The notes below the pieces were generated by a model. The model saw nothing but the letters and a program-made list of their open reading frames with translations. It had not been told where the DNA came from and did no database searches. Of a stretch of DNA of 64,000 nt, positions 8,880 to 21,299 are shown piece by piece. A program made the translations under genes and the position numbers. Origin of the DNA: Berberis thunbergii (taxonomy: Eukaryota > Streptophyta > Magnoliopsida > Ranunculales > Berberidaceae); NCBI GenBank assembly GCA_003290165.1, contig QNQO01000223.1:806001-870000 (forward strand), in the 5' to 3' direction. Positions within the stretch are counted from its first letter, which is position 1, and the number at the start of each line of letters is the position of its first letter.

Positions 8880-10886
8880 GTCTCCACGTATTGTCCCTTC
8901 GGAGTGGTTAGCAGTATACTTAACACATTGGTGAATAGTAGAGACCACTGCTTCTATCTAGTGGAGCCATAGTCTTCCCAGGATGAGATTGTAGGATGAT
9001 GCGCGATTACCACCACGAAGTCCAGAAATAAGCCCTTCCTGAGTTGCGGCTCTCCTGCCACTGTAGCTAACCTTATCTTTCCGATGGGTAGGCATTTCTC
9101 CCTGCTGAATTCGATAAGCGGCTGTTATGAAAACGTCAGGTTTTCTTCCTTGAGGTCCATGCTGCGAAATGCATTGTATAACAGAACGTTGAGTGAGCTT
9201 CCTGTGTCCACCAAAGCTCTCTTCACTTCCCACTTTCCTATCAAGACCGAGATGACTATAGTGTCATTGTGTGGCGCTCGGACTCCTAAGAGGCCTTTAT
9301 TCGTAAAGGTCAAGGTGGGGATGGGGCTCTGAATCCTTGAGTGGCAGATGTGTTTGTCCTCATCCACGAGTTGTGTCTACATCTCCAGTAAGGTTCGTTT
9401 GCGAGACTTGTACGACTGGTCTTCATTTGGTCTGATTCCATGAATGACGTATATTATCCCTGGAGTCTCCTTTTATATTTCTTTAATTGACTCCCCCTAT
9501 CACTTTGTTTGTTCTGTTCGCTTCTCAGACTTCAGAAACTCTTTTTGTTTGCCTTTGCGGATCCAATATTCGACTTCATACCTCAGACTCTTGAAGTCAT
9601 TTGTGTCGTGACCGCCCTCCTTGTGGTACACGCAGTACTTGCCATTATCACGCTTGAAGGGGTCTCCGCCTCTCTTCAGGGCCCACTTCAATTCCTCCCA
9701 ACTCTTCATGGATTTAAGTACAACTGATAGGCTAGCATTTAGGGTGTCACAGCTTTGGATCCAACGTAGTTAGATGATTTCTTTGGCCTGAACCGACTAG
9801 GGTCCGGCCTATTGTCATCGCGCTTCGTTTTGCTCCATTCCTCACCCTTGCGTCTCTTGCCCTCCTTCTTGTCCCTGGGAGCGGAGAGCTTCTTATTGCC
9901 TTCGGCTACCCTTTAAAGGTCATCGACTCCTCCAAGATGATGTGTCTCTGGACGCTCTTGAGGAGCTCCGTCATGTCGAGAGGGGGCTCCAGGGTGAGGT
10001 CCTCCTAGAGCTTACCCTTTTTTAGGCTCGCAGTGAAGGTCGTCATGGCTTTATCGTCACTGCACCCGTCGATGAGGGTCAGCTCGTTGTTAAAGCGCGT
10101 GACATATTCTTGGAGTGTCTCGCCGGACCTCTGCTTTAGAGAGAGTATGTAGTGCAGGCCTTTTCAGAAACGTTGACTCCCAACGAAACTTGTTAGAAAT
10201 TCTTTCGCCAACATTTTGAAAGAGTCGATTGACTTCGGCAGAAGGTTGTGGAATTGCGTCAGTGTTGAGCTTTTCAGACTGGTGGTAAAGGTTCTGCACA
10301 TGACGGAATCGGATCCTCTTTTAAGGGTAATTACATGCTGGTAATGGTGTAGGTGGTCTAAAGGATCGGTGGTTCCGTCGTAGGAGTCGATCTTCGGGGG
10401 AGTGAACTTCCTCGGAAAGGCCTCGTTCATGATCCAGTCTACAAATGGCGGGACGAAGAGGCGATACAGTAGGTTCGGATCGTGCGCCCCTCTGCGGAGA
10501 GGGTTCCCAGGGTCGAACCTCTCTGTCCTGACAGCGAGCTCAGCGTTAGTTACACAGCCTCCCTCAGTCAAATGAGAACTAGTGGGGGCTTGGCTCTTCT
10601 GCGCTTGCTCCCTATCATCTCCTGAAGGTGGGGGTCCGTAATGTTCCTAGTTTCCATTGGCAGATGGTGGATTTGATCGCGTGAGAGCTTCCACTGCTTT
10701 GACTATCTGATGTATTTGAGATATTAGCCTATCGATTCGGGGGTCCACTATTGTTGTCGTCGGCGCAGAGGCTTGAGTTTGTAGCCCGTGTATGACAGGA
10801 GCCGCTGAAAGTGGCGCTACTGCGCCAACCAGAGCGTTTGATGTGTCTTCCTGTTCTCCGTTGTTGCGTGACCTAGTAGTCACCAT
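8880..10886 (-). pseudogene. gag-protease polyprotein, frameshifted
   Basis: Read on the minus strand from MVTTRSRNNGEQ (10886). The gag core is at 10164-10571 (PPFVDWIMNEAFPRKFTPPK, then a DGTTDPLDHL motif), typical of plant Tat/Athila-like gypsy gag. A degenerate knuckle, YCVYHKEGGHDTNDF, lies at about 9650. The aspartic protease has LVDTGSSLNVLLY near 9195-9235, followed by SYNLILGRLWLH at about 8960-8995 and an STIHQCVKY...RGDQ linker at about 8870-8930. Several frameshifts and stops separate these blocks, so it cannot be translated as one protein. Confidence 0.82.
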
Positions 10887-10961
10887 CTTTCTAGGTTTTT
10901 GAAAGGAGATGATGCTAATGAAAAGTTATGAACTCTATCGTCCTCACGGATGGCGTCAAAC

Positions 10962-11638
10962 TGATGCAGTCATTTTTTGCTCTCTGCTTTGACCCAGTTC
11001 CTACTGACCTGCACAACTAACGCACGTGAGCCATAGACCACCGTTGTGGTGCCCGATGACACTCCGATGCTAAAGTCAGACAAGAATCTGAAGGTGTAAT
11101 GATGTAACAGGGAGTTTCTAGCGTACCTTAGCTTACCAACCTCGTGTCTTATTTATAGTGCAAGGAGTCTTTATTCTACCATGTCATTGTAGGCGTAGTT
11201 TAAAAATGAGATATTTAAGGAGGTCCTTATCTAATTAGGAGTCGTGTTGTAGGATAGAAGTTCCCTGTTAGCTCCGTGTTCCTAGATACGTGAGAAATAA
11301 TTCCCAATGCTAGAGCAATCCGTCAATGAGAATTTTCTTGTGTGGAATGTATTCTGGTATTTGCTACCTAGCTGGAAGCTGATACCAATTTTAGTTGCCC
11401 GTTCGAAGCTGATCTTCGAGATACTTTCCTTAGTATGACTTATAGGTATTGAGGATAATTGTGAGAGGTGTGGGCCTAGCATGCTATGAGAGTTCGGATC
11501 CATCTGGCGGATTGAATTGAACGGGCTTATAACTGCTTGGGCCGGATCAGTGTTGGGCTGACGCCGGGGCCTGTAATTCCTCTAGATCATCATGGCACGT
11601 GTATGGTTCTGGGATGTGACCATTTTTATGTATCATCA
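10962..11638 (-). repeat. 5' LTR of gypsy copy 1
   Basis: 677 bp bounded by TGATG and CATCA. The termini and interior match the LTR at 55258-56057. It lies directly beside the leader preceding gag, with the GACGCCATCCGTGAGG motif common just inside plant gypsy LTRs. Read on the plus strand it starts TGATGCAGTCATTTTTTGC. Confidence 0.85.
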
Positions 11639-12539
11639 ATACCATATAAAGAACTGAGTTTTGTAAGCTTGAGAAGATTAATTTCATTGATTACGACTCT
11701 TATCTCCAATATTTTCGTTATCTTCGGAAGCTTCTTCGATTTTCAACATTAAGAGGCATCGACACCTTATTTCACTATTTAGCTATCTTCAAGAATAATT
11801 GTAGAGACGGTTGAACAACATTGTGTATAATAGGAGTGGGTGTTATTTGATCCTTTTAGCTTCGCATGTTCACCTTCGAATGAGGGGTTCTCACAAGTGA
11901 CGTTTAGTCTTGGAGGTTAATCAAAATTGTGTTGATAGAAGAAAGGAATTGAAGATGGTGAATCTTTTTATCCAAACAGAGTGAGAAACCACATTGTAGC
12001 ATAATTAGTTTTTCGTAACCTACCTTTGGTGAGGCTTAGGGTGAAAACATGCCACTGTTGCAACGACCTGACCCAGTCTGAATCGAACAAGAAGATAAAG
12101 GAATAATCACATAGATGTGGAAAGAGGAAGGTGCTTAATCATCTTCTTAGTACCATTATTGTATTTTTCACAAGGTTTTAAAAATTGCTAGTTGGTAGGG
12201 CGGCTGCGAGCAAGGGTCGCGCCTAGAGGCCAAGTCGGGGGCTTAGGGCCCAGTCAGTTTATTTATATTATAATTTATAATTTATAAAGTTAAGTATAAT
12301 AATATATAAATTACTTCCAAGAAAAATATGTAAAATGTATAAAATGAAAAAATAAGCATGATAGCATTTGACTCTCTTCAAGAGTGGCCTGAAGCAAGAT
12401 GAACGAAATTGTAAATAAGGGAGGGTCATTCTTTCACCATTTTAGTCGTGCATGTTTGCTTTTGATTCCCCCAACGATGACTCATCTCGGACATATCCAT
12501 AGTCCGAAATATTCTCATGGGATGGTTCGATCTAGATAG
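11639..12539. other. Unassigned non-coding sequence
   Basis: No gene or known element is recognised. It lies between the gypsy LTR and the copia relic. An AT-rich patch lies at 12255-12355. Confidence 0.5.
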
Positions 12540-14034
12540 CGATGTCAAATGGATTGGTTTGTGCCATATGCGTCATCTTCCTAGGTCGAGAATCCATCGA
12601 ACCCAGTGGTCTACTGCGCTTCCTCGCGGGATCAGATGACTGGTTAGCTGTCAAGGTACCACGTGCACCATTTCAGTCACGGGGCGGCGCTACGTCCTGT
12701 GGTGGGAACGTCAATCCTTGCAGGCACATTTGCAGTAGATGGTATATGTGATCTCGTCACTTTAGCGATATTAGTGAAAGTGTCTGGCAACTTATTTGCT
12801 ACGCTCTGAATATCGAGAATTCGCCGCACCTCACTCTCGGACTATGCGGTTCGGGGATCAAGATGAGACAAAGTGGGGATAGACCACTACAACTCCTGTC
12901 GTTCCTGTTGAACGTTAACGTTTTTATCTTCCCCTAACGACTGCAAGACTATCTCATCAAAGTGACAATCCACAAATCGTGCGGTAAAGAGATCATCTGT
13001 CAAGGGTTTCAAGTAGCGGATAATTGATGGTGTATCATATCCCACATATATACGCATCCTTCGTTGAGGCCCCATCTTGGTACGTTGTGGCGACGCAATT
13101 GACACATAAACCGTGCACCCAAAAATGCATAAGTACGAAAGATCTGGTTCGTACCCAGTCACCAGCTATGACATAGATAATGGTTGGGTGGCAATCGGCC
13201 TCGAACGGAGTAACATTGCTGCGCGCAAAATTGCATAGCCCCATGCGGATATAGGCATGTTGGTGCGCATAACCAACGTCCGAGCGACCGTCTGCAACCT
13301 CTTGATGGTGGCTTTTGTGAGACCGTTTTGAGTGTGAACATGGGAAATAGGATGTTCAACATCAATCCCAATGGACATGCAATAATCATCGAATGTTTTC
13401 GATGTAAACTCTCCGGCATTACCAAGTCGAATTGACTTATTAGGGTAATCCGAGTGGTGAGCCTCAGCCGAATAATCTGGGCCAAGAGTTTAGCATATGC
13501 AGCATTTCAGGTGGACAGTAACGTGACATGTGACCAGCGTGTTGACGTATCAACCAACACCATAAAGTATCTAAATGGTTTTCAAGTTGGTTGGATAGGT
13601 CCACAAATATCCCCTTGAATTCGCTGTAAAAATGGGATGGACTCTTTAGAAATCTTTGCATAGGACGGTCTCAATCCTAATTTTCCCAAGGAACAACCTT
13701 TGCTGAACGAGCGAGTTGCATGCATGGCGGCACCCCTTGGTGTGGCGGCCCATGGACCAACATTGGTCAACCGAAGCGGATTCCTTTTAGTGCTTCGGGT
13801 AGCTCGAAAAAATTGATGTCTTGCACAATGCAAAGTGAACAAAATTAGTGTTTCTGAGCCAATGCTTCCAAGAAACAGATATACATGGAACTGGATTAGA
13901 ATGAACCTCGAAGTTTCAAACAATGGTCGTGAACGGTCATCGTTCAATGCTACACGAACTGCCATAGTTCGGAGCGAATACCATAGTTCAAGCTTCACAA
14001 ACTGCCATAGTTCGAAGCGAATGCAAACCCCCAC
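12540..14034 (-). pseudogene. Ty1/copia pol fragment, copy B side
   Basis: Minus-strand relic with frameshifts. From the right: a CSLGKLGLRPSYAKISKES pre-integrase end and an integrase start (about 13630-13690), DTSTRW, an integrase core with SIGIDVEHPISHVHTQNGL (about 13320-13378), then LCIFGCTVYVSIASPQRTKM and GYDTPSIIRYLKPLTDDLF (12990-13140). The post-integrase linker SHIPSANVPARID-like runs to about 12560. No RT follows. Its right portion continues into the duplication, so its left half marks sequence outside the copy A window. Confidence 0.82.
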
Positions 14035-14081
14035 TGAAATTTAAATTAATTGACAAAAGCTATAAATTAATACACATCATC

Positions 14082-14265
14082 GTATAATTCTAGGCAGCCC
14101 GCTGTGATGGCCTTTTTTGACAGCCTTGGGGGGCGAAAATACAATTTTGCCCCCCTTTTTTAACCACCTTCTAAAAAAAAGTGTTTTAAAGAAGGGGGCA
14201 AAATTGTATTTTCGCCCCCCAAGGCTGTCAAAAAAGGCCACCGAGCGGGCTGTGTAGCACTGCTC
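14082..14265. mobile_element. MULE-type foldback MITE
   Basis: 184 bp flanked by the 9-bp duplication CACATCATC (14073-14081 and 14266-14274). A 9-bp duplication is the hallmark of Mutator-like elements. Two arms of about 60-70 bp (14100-14160 and 14190-14252) are nearly perfect inverted repeats containing GGGGGGCGAAAATACAATTTT. Copy A has the uninterrupted site at about 685-692, so this inserted after the duplication. Confidence 0.88.
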
Positions 14266-14282
14266 CACATCATCATAACATA

Positions 14283-16080
14283 TATATTACAGTGATTCAG
14301 TCAGTGTAAGAGACACAACAAAAGGGTGTTTTTCATACCAAAATTTTTTTTTTACTTGAATCCGGGATCAGCATGTTGAATTTGATTTTCTAAACAAATT
14401 TACTTGAAAAGAGAAAGGTGCTGGAAATTAAGGGAAACAATAAATAAACATAAACACTCTCTTGAAGTTTTCAATTCATCAAAAGCCAACTGCAAACAAT
14501 GCAAAGAATGGACAAAGGCTTTATTTTTAACATTAATCCCTTGCTTGATAATCAAGCAAAGAAACCGTAATTGCTTAATCAAAGACTTAACCTTAACTTA
14601 CTTTAATGATCTCTACTCTACAACTAAACAATGAAGTGGTGGCGATTAACTGAAAATAAAATAAAATCTCTGTAGAGTTTCATTCAATTCAAGTCAAGTT
14701 ACAATGGTGGCTCTAGGCCTTATTTATAACATAATTCAGCTTGTTAAGCAAACAATCAACACCTAATCCTTACGGGAGCCTTACTCCCAATTATTACCTA
14801 TGGGCTTACTACAGCGCAGCCCATCTACTCAAGAAACAAAATTAAAATTTATACTGAATTTACACTAATCTAATTTATTGTACTGGCTTGAATACTCCAC
14901 TATCCATGATATTGATTAAGAAATAACAATCCTCAACTTTTACTGTTAAACTTTTAAGTGGATATAATTCCTAAAATAGCCTATGAAAAGTATATTGTGT
15001 TTCTAAACTGACGATTTCCAATTGCTCGCTAAACAGTGAAAGTTATATTATAAAGAAAACTGATGAGCTCTGGACAGGAGCCACTACTGTTAAAAGCAAT
15101 GCTTACAAATTATGTCTTTGTATGTATGGAATACTTCAATTACCAAAGAATAACAATAAAATAATAGTGAATTAAAATCCATAAAGTAATCCATAAAGTA
15201 TAAAACTAAAAAGTCTCATTCAACTGCTAGTTAGGTACCTTGGTTTGTGATGGAAATCATTGCATCAGTAAAACGAAAAGAGAATATGAAGTTGCTCAAG
15301 TAAAGAAAACTTACAGATAATGCAATACCAGAGCCCAGATAGGATAGGCCAGCAATATAATGATTCCAATTGGGTTTGAGATACCACTGCTCTGAGTAAA
15401 AGAATTTCTGAAACTGCTAACGACGAATGGTGATTGTGTGGGGATTTTTCTTAATAGCTGCTAGGGTTAGGGCTCGTGTTGAAATTAACATAAAGAAAGC
15501 AAAAAACAAGAATAGGGAAGAAACAGAGAGTTATATTATTCATTGATCCTCTATATCAATTACATAGTATCCAAATTTGAAACGAGATAGGAAAACAATT
15601 AGGAATTTAAATCCTACTCCATAACAAAGAAGATATCCTTTCTCGTTTGGACTAGTCACACAATCCTAGTTTAACTGCAGCACTACACAATCTTATTAAC
15701 CAAGCTTACTACCCCAACTGCATGTGTTTTGTCTTCCGAATGCCCTCTGATTTCTCTCAGCCGGCCCATAGATGTTAGACAGTAGATAGTTGCATTAAAA
15801 GTTGTTGGAGATATTGACTTGAGTTGAGCATGCAAATTTAGTCCCACATCGGTTCAGGTGTTTTATCATGTGAAGTTAAGAAGATTGGACATGTCTCTCA
15901 TTATGGCAAGGCCAATCTCCACCTTGGCGAGACTTTAGCCTACCTTGGCCTGGGGTAAGCCCTAGCTCAACTCTCACGTGTGGGGTTTTTACTAATTGGG
16001 TACAAATCCAATACGTAATCCCATATGTTAACTTTTAAATGTAATCGTGACACACAAATCATAAGTCATCTTGTGAGGAT
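14283..16080. other. Non-coding spacer of copy B
   Basis: Equivalent of 627-2550. No supported gene. TRIM-like LTR fragment at about 15800-16010. Small indels against A include about 45 bp lost near 15006 and an extra block near 14530. Confidence 0.55.
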
Positions 16081-16143
16081 TCTTTCAGTTAGACACAATT
16101 TGACCAACTGCCTATGAGAAGGAGCAGGTCTAGCATGAGTGAT

Positions 16144-16264
16144 ATGAGGCAGTCAAGATAGCCAAGAATACTGCACATCAGGAATCGTAGTCTTTAGCTA
16201 CAAAGATTAATTCCTTTGGAGAATGTAGGCAAGTCATCCTTGGTTACCAAACAAGACCCTTAAT
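16144..16264 (-). ncRNA. MIR169: MIR169 precursor B1 (star arm shortened)
   Basis: Duplicate of A1. The mature strand is the complement of 16226-16246, with the same A3 variant. A deletion of about 10 bp after ACTGC (16170-16175) removes the star bases that paired with the final CCTA of the mature strand, so the terminal pairing is lost. Processing may be weaker than at A1. TATA element at 16343-16350. Confidence 0.75.
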
Positions 16265-16342
16265 CTTCATGTAAGACCTCTCTTTCCTAGTACACACATA
16301 TTGCTCTATCAGTTATACTGATCTTCCTTCCTAATGCCTCTC

Positions 16343-16350
16343 TATATATA
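16343..16350 (-). promoter_or_regulatory. TATA element for MIR169 B1
   Basis: TATATATA at the position equivalent to 2791-2798 in copy A, about 97 bp upstream of the B1 mature arm. Confidence 0.55.
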
Positions 16351-16536
16351 GATTTATCCACCCACCCCATGCACATTTAGGTGTCCGCAATAACGAATAT
16401 GTTCTTGTGATATGTATGACACAGAGTCTGCAGCATGTACAGAGATGTTCATCTTTGATTCCTCTCGACGTTGTCAATGGGGCTTGATAATTTGACAATC
16501 GAATGCCTATGAAAAGGTGCAGGTCTAGCATGAGTG

Positions 16537-16673
16537 ATAAGAGAGTCAAATTAGCCAAGGAGAGTGCCTATCAAGCACCATCAGGATACATAAGAATCTC
16601 TAGCTACAAGAGATTATTGGGTCCCATTGGAGAATGTCGGCAAGTCATCCTTGGCAGCCAAGCAGACTCTCTA
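16537..16673 (-). ncRNA. MIR169: MIR169 precursor B2 (GCCGA type)
   Basis: Duplicate of A2 with no difference seen in the foldback. The mature strand is the complement of 16637-16657 and the star arm the complement of about 16552-16568. The TATA-like element is at 16740-16749. Small-RNA reads could not be assigned between A2 and B2. Confidence 0.85.
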
Positions 16674-17654
16674 TCTTCATATAAGCCCTCTCTTTCTGAT
16701 GACACATGCTGCTTTATAACACCACTCTTCCTCTCAATACTAAATATAGATCTCTCCATCCACCACATTTACATTTAGGTGTCCACAATATGGAATATGT
16801 TCCTATGATATGTATGACACAGAATCAGCATGTACATAGATGTTCATCTTCCTCTCAACGTTGCCACTAGGGCTTTATAATAAAGAATGTTAATGAACAG
16901 AAAGCAAAAAATCAAATAAAGCTGTCTAATCCCTTGGGGATAGCCAGCCATTGACATGCTGGTTGACAACTTGAGTTGTAAAGGTTTAGTTTGACCGTTT
17001 AACTTCTCAAAGGCTGTGTCTATCCATAAAATGTTTCATATCACCATATAGTGCAGAGATTTGCACATTTTTATGGAATAGTTTCAGTAACCCTGCTATT
17101 GATTGTCTTGACGGAAGACCAAATTCAAATTGATGCTTCAGTAAGACAGGGCAAAGAAATGAACCCAATTTTTTTTTTACAAGGATCCACATATAATGAT
17201 TACCACATCACCTTTCGAACCAACTCTTAATGTTTAGAGCTATTAGCTTCATAATATTTTTCTATCATTGAATCAAAACATATTAAAAAAATGAGAAAAG
17301 TAATTTTGGAAGGCATCATATCCAACAGTATATGTATTATGGGTCACAAAAGTTAGAATTGTCAAAATGCATCACATGACAGAAAGTTGGTCAGAATTCT
17401 ATCTTTGATTATTATCCTCAGTCATGCAGAAAGACATGGAGCGAGCAGCATCAAGTATGGGTCAATGGATATGTATCACAAGAATATATTCCTATCTTGG
17501 CATCTAAAAGATTGAATTAAAAGTCTGTTTTTCGAGATGAGATAAGAAACCCAAGTGAGGTGAGATGATAACTATAAGGAAACTTAATTAGGACACCCAT
17601 CTCATCTTCAAAGGAAACTTAATGATATCAATCTCATCTTCCTGTACATCAATC

Positions 17655-17664
17655 TATAAATAGA
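17655..17664 (+). promoter_or_regulatory. TATA box of plus-strand MIR169 trio, copy B left
   Basis: TATAAATAGA followed by GGCTCTTGCATTGGAGAAC, identical to copy A. The first mature miR169 begins 98 bp downstream. Confidence 0.75.
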
Positions 17665-17736
17665 GGCTCTTGCATTGGAGAACCAGGGCATGGAGTGTAG
17701 TACATCAATCTATAAATGGGAGTCTCACATGAAGAT

Positions 17737-17862
17737 GTAGAGTCATGTTGGGTAGCCAAGGATGATTTGCCTAATATCCACAAAAGGGTCTCGCCATGTA
17801 CGGACTCAATGTGCCTAATGTGGTTCACAGGCGGTCTCCTTGGCTAACCCAACTGTCTCTTA
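17737..17862 (+). ncRNA. MIR169: MIR169 precursor B3
   Basis: Duplicate of A3. The mature strand at 17753-17773 has the same T14 change, and the star is at 17829-17847. The basal stem reads GTTGGG, which restores the pairing disturbed in A3. This suggests the B form is ancestral. Confidence 0.85.
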
Positions 17863-17958
17863 ATCATCGTGCAAGACTGTCTTTTCTTTAATTCCCTAAA
17901 GCCATACAAACATGCAGGATCAATAATGCATGAAGATGGAATGAAGGCCTTACATGAT

Positions 17959-18098
17959 GATGAAGAATCGTGTTTGGTAGCCAAGGATGACTTGCCTACA
18001 TTCTGCAAAAGGGTCACACTCTCCCTTGTGGCCTTTATTATGTCCCTGATGTGGTCATTAGGCAGTCTCCTTGGCTAATCTAACCGTTTCTTATTCCT
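17959..18098 (+). ncRNA. MIR169: MIR169 precursor B4 (canonical mature)
   Basis: Duplicate of A4. The mature strand at 17978-17998 is TAGCCAAGGATGACTTGCC then TA, and the star GGCAGTCTCCTTGGCTAA is at 18061-18078. The foldback appears identical to A4. Second gene of the trio. Confidence 0.92.
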
Positions 18099-18180
18099 CA
18101 TGCAAGGCTCTCTTTTCTTTCCTAAAAGCTATACATGCAGACCAACAATGAATGACGATGAAATGTGGATCTTACATGAA

Positions 18181-18306
18181 GATGAAGAGTCATTTTGGTA
18201 GCCAAGGATGACTTGCCCATATTGTCAAAGTGGTCATCTCGTCCCTGACCCAAATGTGGTTCATTGGCAGGATCTCCTTGGCTAACCTGGCTGACTCTTT
18301 TCTCTC
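18181..18306 (+). ncRNA. MIR169: MIR169 precursor B5 (GCCCA type)
   Basis: Duplicate of A5. The mature strand at 18199-18219 ends GCCCA; the star is at 18266-18285. It differs from A5 only in the loop (CCAAATG against CCTAATG). Third gene of the trio. Confidence 0.88.
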
Positions 18307-20134
18307 ATGCTAGATCCTTGTTTCTCAGATCTATGTACAAGGAAATGTATAGAACTTTTGAACAAGTTTTGAAAATTGATGATAAATCAAATATGACTCT
18401 CATCGCGCGATCATACACATGACAAAGATCATCTATTACGAGGATCCAAGTATTTTAGTTCAGGCTTGACTCGTAAAGCTCGGAAAGACAGGTCCAACCA
18501 TTAAAGCCCAAAATGGACCTTCAGAACGTAATCAGAGGCCCGAATCCAAACCCAACGAGACTCTTCCTTTAAGAGGAAAGACGTCACGAATGAGACGAGT
18601 CATGGCGGGAATCACTCCCCCAAGGACGTATCTCCATGAAGGAGGAGACTGTTACAAAGAACGTCTCCCCTCATCACGCCCCACATGCTTAAGTCACGCA
18701 GAGAATTAATAGCGAACATTATATAAGGTAATGAAAACACTCGACAAAGGTATGCAATTTTTTAACTGAACTCTGTCCAGATTTTGTCTTCTCCCAAATA
18801 TTTATTGATTTAAGCATCAAAGTGCATTCGAACCACAAAAATTGTAGTCTTTGGCAATCTAACCCTTGTTTTGCAAGTCAGATCACCAGGAGACCAAATT
18901 TGGACGCATCATCACAAATAACATTCCAAATAGTTAGGAATGCATTACTAATGTTGCAATGTAGGGATTGGGAATTTTGTATCCAACCTGGATCAAGCTA
19001 CATTTATGCATGACAAACACACCAAAGCCAAAGCCAGAAATTGAATTCCAGAACAGAAGTCGACCAGCTGCTGAAGGATGAGTTCTGACTTGTTGAATTC
19101 CGTTTATACATATTGACGGTGATATAGTGGATTGATCCTGCTAATAAATTTGTTGTAACTTGTTGAGATAACCTCCCGTCAAGCTTAGTAAGTACTAGTA
19201 GGCTTTAGCTCATGTGTATCGACCCCCTCCTTTAGTGATTCAAATTTAAGTTTTGAGTCGTACTTAATGTTAATTTATTCAAACAATTAATATGTAGTTG
19301 AAAGTGTATTTTGTTCACTTATTAATGAAGATGTAGATCAATGGTATTTTGTCTAGATATAGTTGAATCTGCAATATTTAATTGATAGATAGCGGAGATT
19401 ATTTACGATGACCAAACCTATAGAAATTAATAAGAAAAGCTTATTACTTTCGATCATACAAATTGGCAATTTGCCCGAAGCATCTTCAAATATATACATT
19501 TTTAACTCCTCAGTGTACGAGCTAGGAATGATTCCTATAAATTCAGTGGTCAGATAGAGTAGAGAGGTGCAAGATGATCTGTTGCTGTATAGGTTTGCCG
19601 AACATTGTGCAAGATCTAGTTGTTATCATCAAGCTTCCCCAGTTTAGTTTTAATTCATCTAATTACCAAATGTCAAACACTCCATGGAGTGTTTATGTAC
19701 GTCCTTCAGATATGAGTATGCAACAGAAGAGTCCACACACAGTTCTAGCTTACGAATGTCATATCTGTTTGCTACCTGCAGCCACACCTTGTTTTTAACC
19801 AGAGTAGGCTGCAATGACCTTTCCTTTCTCGTTTCCTAGAATTGCTCCATAGCCTCTTCACATCCCCTTCATAGATCCGTCTGAGTTTGCTTTGATCCTG
19901 CCCGGTCGGTTTTTCCCAAGTGTATTTGGTAACTAGTTTGTTTTGAGAAAAACAGTATCTATTCTCCATGCATGCAATAAGTTGTCAACAGTAATTGTCC
20001 TCTACTCCTTTACTTTAATCTCCACAGAAGAAGCTTTGAATATCTCCTCCACAATCTTATTAACCAAGTTTATGCCAACTGCATGCGTCCTGTTTTCTGA
20101 ATGCCCTCTGATTTATTTCTCTCGGCCCATATAT
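18307..20134. other. Non-coding spacer, copy B
   Basis: Equivalent of 4603-6114. No gene is supported. It contains about 180 bp (19049-19230) and about 110 bp (19620-19760) not present in copy A. Confidence 0.55.
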
Positions 20135-20139
20135 GTTAG

Positions 20140-20550
20140 TGTTGGAAATTAAACACTCACACAAAACAAACTTCTATTGAAACTCAAACAACTATTACAA
20201 TAGCACTCTCACTCTTATTAGAGTTTGCTTCTTCACTCACTTAGAAGCTCTTGTTTTTCTTCTTCTTCTTCTTGATTCCTAAACTAGAATGGGGAGGGGT
20301 ATTTATACTACTTAAGAACAACTCTACACCACACAAATAAACTAAATGATTCCCATACAACTCATTCTCCATTACCATACACCTCATTCTCCATTACATA
20401 CACCTCATTCTCCATTACCAAATGATTCCCATGCTTACCAATCCTAGAAGGTTCTAGGTAGAAGGCTTGGACCTTGATTATGGACTTGGACTCCAATTTG
20501 ATTGGGTTTGGGTTTGGGCTCCCATAATGGATCAAGTTTAGGATCCAACA
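20140..20550 (-). repeat. 3' LTR of the copia element
   Basis: TGTTGGAAAT...GGATCCAACA, 411 bp. It is followed on the right by CCCCCCCTTA, which on the minus strand is the polypurine tract. The left flank is GTTAG (20135-20139). Confidence 0.93.
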
Positions 20551-21014
20551 CCCCCCCTTAAACTTGATCTTGTGACCCCTAGTAAGTTCCTTAATCTCAT
20601 GAAGTCTTCGCTTGTCAGTGGCTTGGTAAAAATATCGGCAACTTGATCTTGTGACTTCACGTATTCAACTTCCACATCCTTTCTTGCAACGCACTCCCTT
20701 ATATAGTGGTAGCGGATATCGATGTGCTTGCTTCGATCATGGAATACTGGATTCTTTGCTAAGGCAATGGCTGACTTGTTGTCGACACAGACCTTGGTAG
20801 GCTCTTCTTGTATCAAACCTATCTCCTTCAATAGATTTCTAAGCCAAATTGCATGACAAACGCATGAGGTAGCAGCAACATATTCCGCTTCGCAAGTGGA
20901 CAATGTGACAATCGGTTGTTTCTTTGACATCCATGTGAAAGCAGTATCTCCCATGAAAAATACGAATCCAGTAGTGCTCCTTCGATTATCTATGTCTCCA
21001 CCCCAATCACTATC
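20538..21014 (-). pseudogene. copia RNase H domain, detached
   Basis: The minus strand encodes the C-terminal RNase H of the polyprotein: DSDWGGDIDNRRSTTGFVFF, then STCEAEYVAA, VCVDNKSAIALAKNP, RSKHIDIRYHYIRE and DIFTKPLTSEDF. The reading frame runs to a stop beside the polypurine tract. It should continue directly from the plus-strand RT ORF, but the inversion junction at 21001-21014 separates them. The residues upstream of 21014 in this frame (toward 21326) are antisense to the leader and are not protein. This domain cannot be expressed with the rest. Confidence 0.9.
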
Positions 21015-21299
21015 CTCATCATAGTTGCTCCTGTTGGGCCTGCTGAAAAGCCTGCTGAAAGCCTGTTGGGCCTGCTGGAAGCTTGCCTGGAAGCTTGCCT
21101 GAAAGCCTGCTGGGCCTGCTGAGTTGAGCCCTTGACCGAGCCGTCCAAGCGAGTTGACTGAGCCGTCAAAGTCATTGACTGTTGACTTTGACCGTTGACC
21201 GAGAATTGAAAATTTTGGCCAGGTCCCTCCAAAGTTTTTTCGGCGTTCCGGATTCATCCGTGCAATCAGATTTTGCAAATTCTCATTATATTGAGATAT
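21015..21299 (+). other. copia leader with short direct repeats
   Basis: Untranslated leader before gag, inside the inverted block. It has degenerate repeats of GGCCTGCTGAAAGCCTG type (21035-21120) and GTTGACTxGAC type (21120-21205). Normally it would adjoin the primer-binding site; here it abuts the RNase H end. Confidence 0.65.

Larger units (their letters stand above)
8084..11638 (-). mobile_element. Non-autonomous Ty3/gypsy element, copy 1 (3' truncated)
   Basis: Minus-strand element. Its 5' LTR is at 10962-11638 (TGATG...CATCA), followed inward by a GGCGTC-type leader, gag, protease and a short pol linker. It then goes straight into non-coding sequence (8092-8890) shared with 62032-62835. 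No reverse transcriptase, RNase H or integrase is seen. The left end stops at 8084 against MIR169 sequence, with no LTR. The second family member starts at 55258. Confidence 0.85.
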
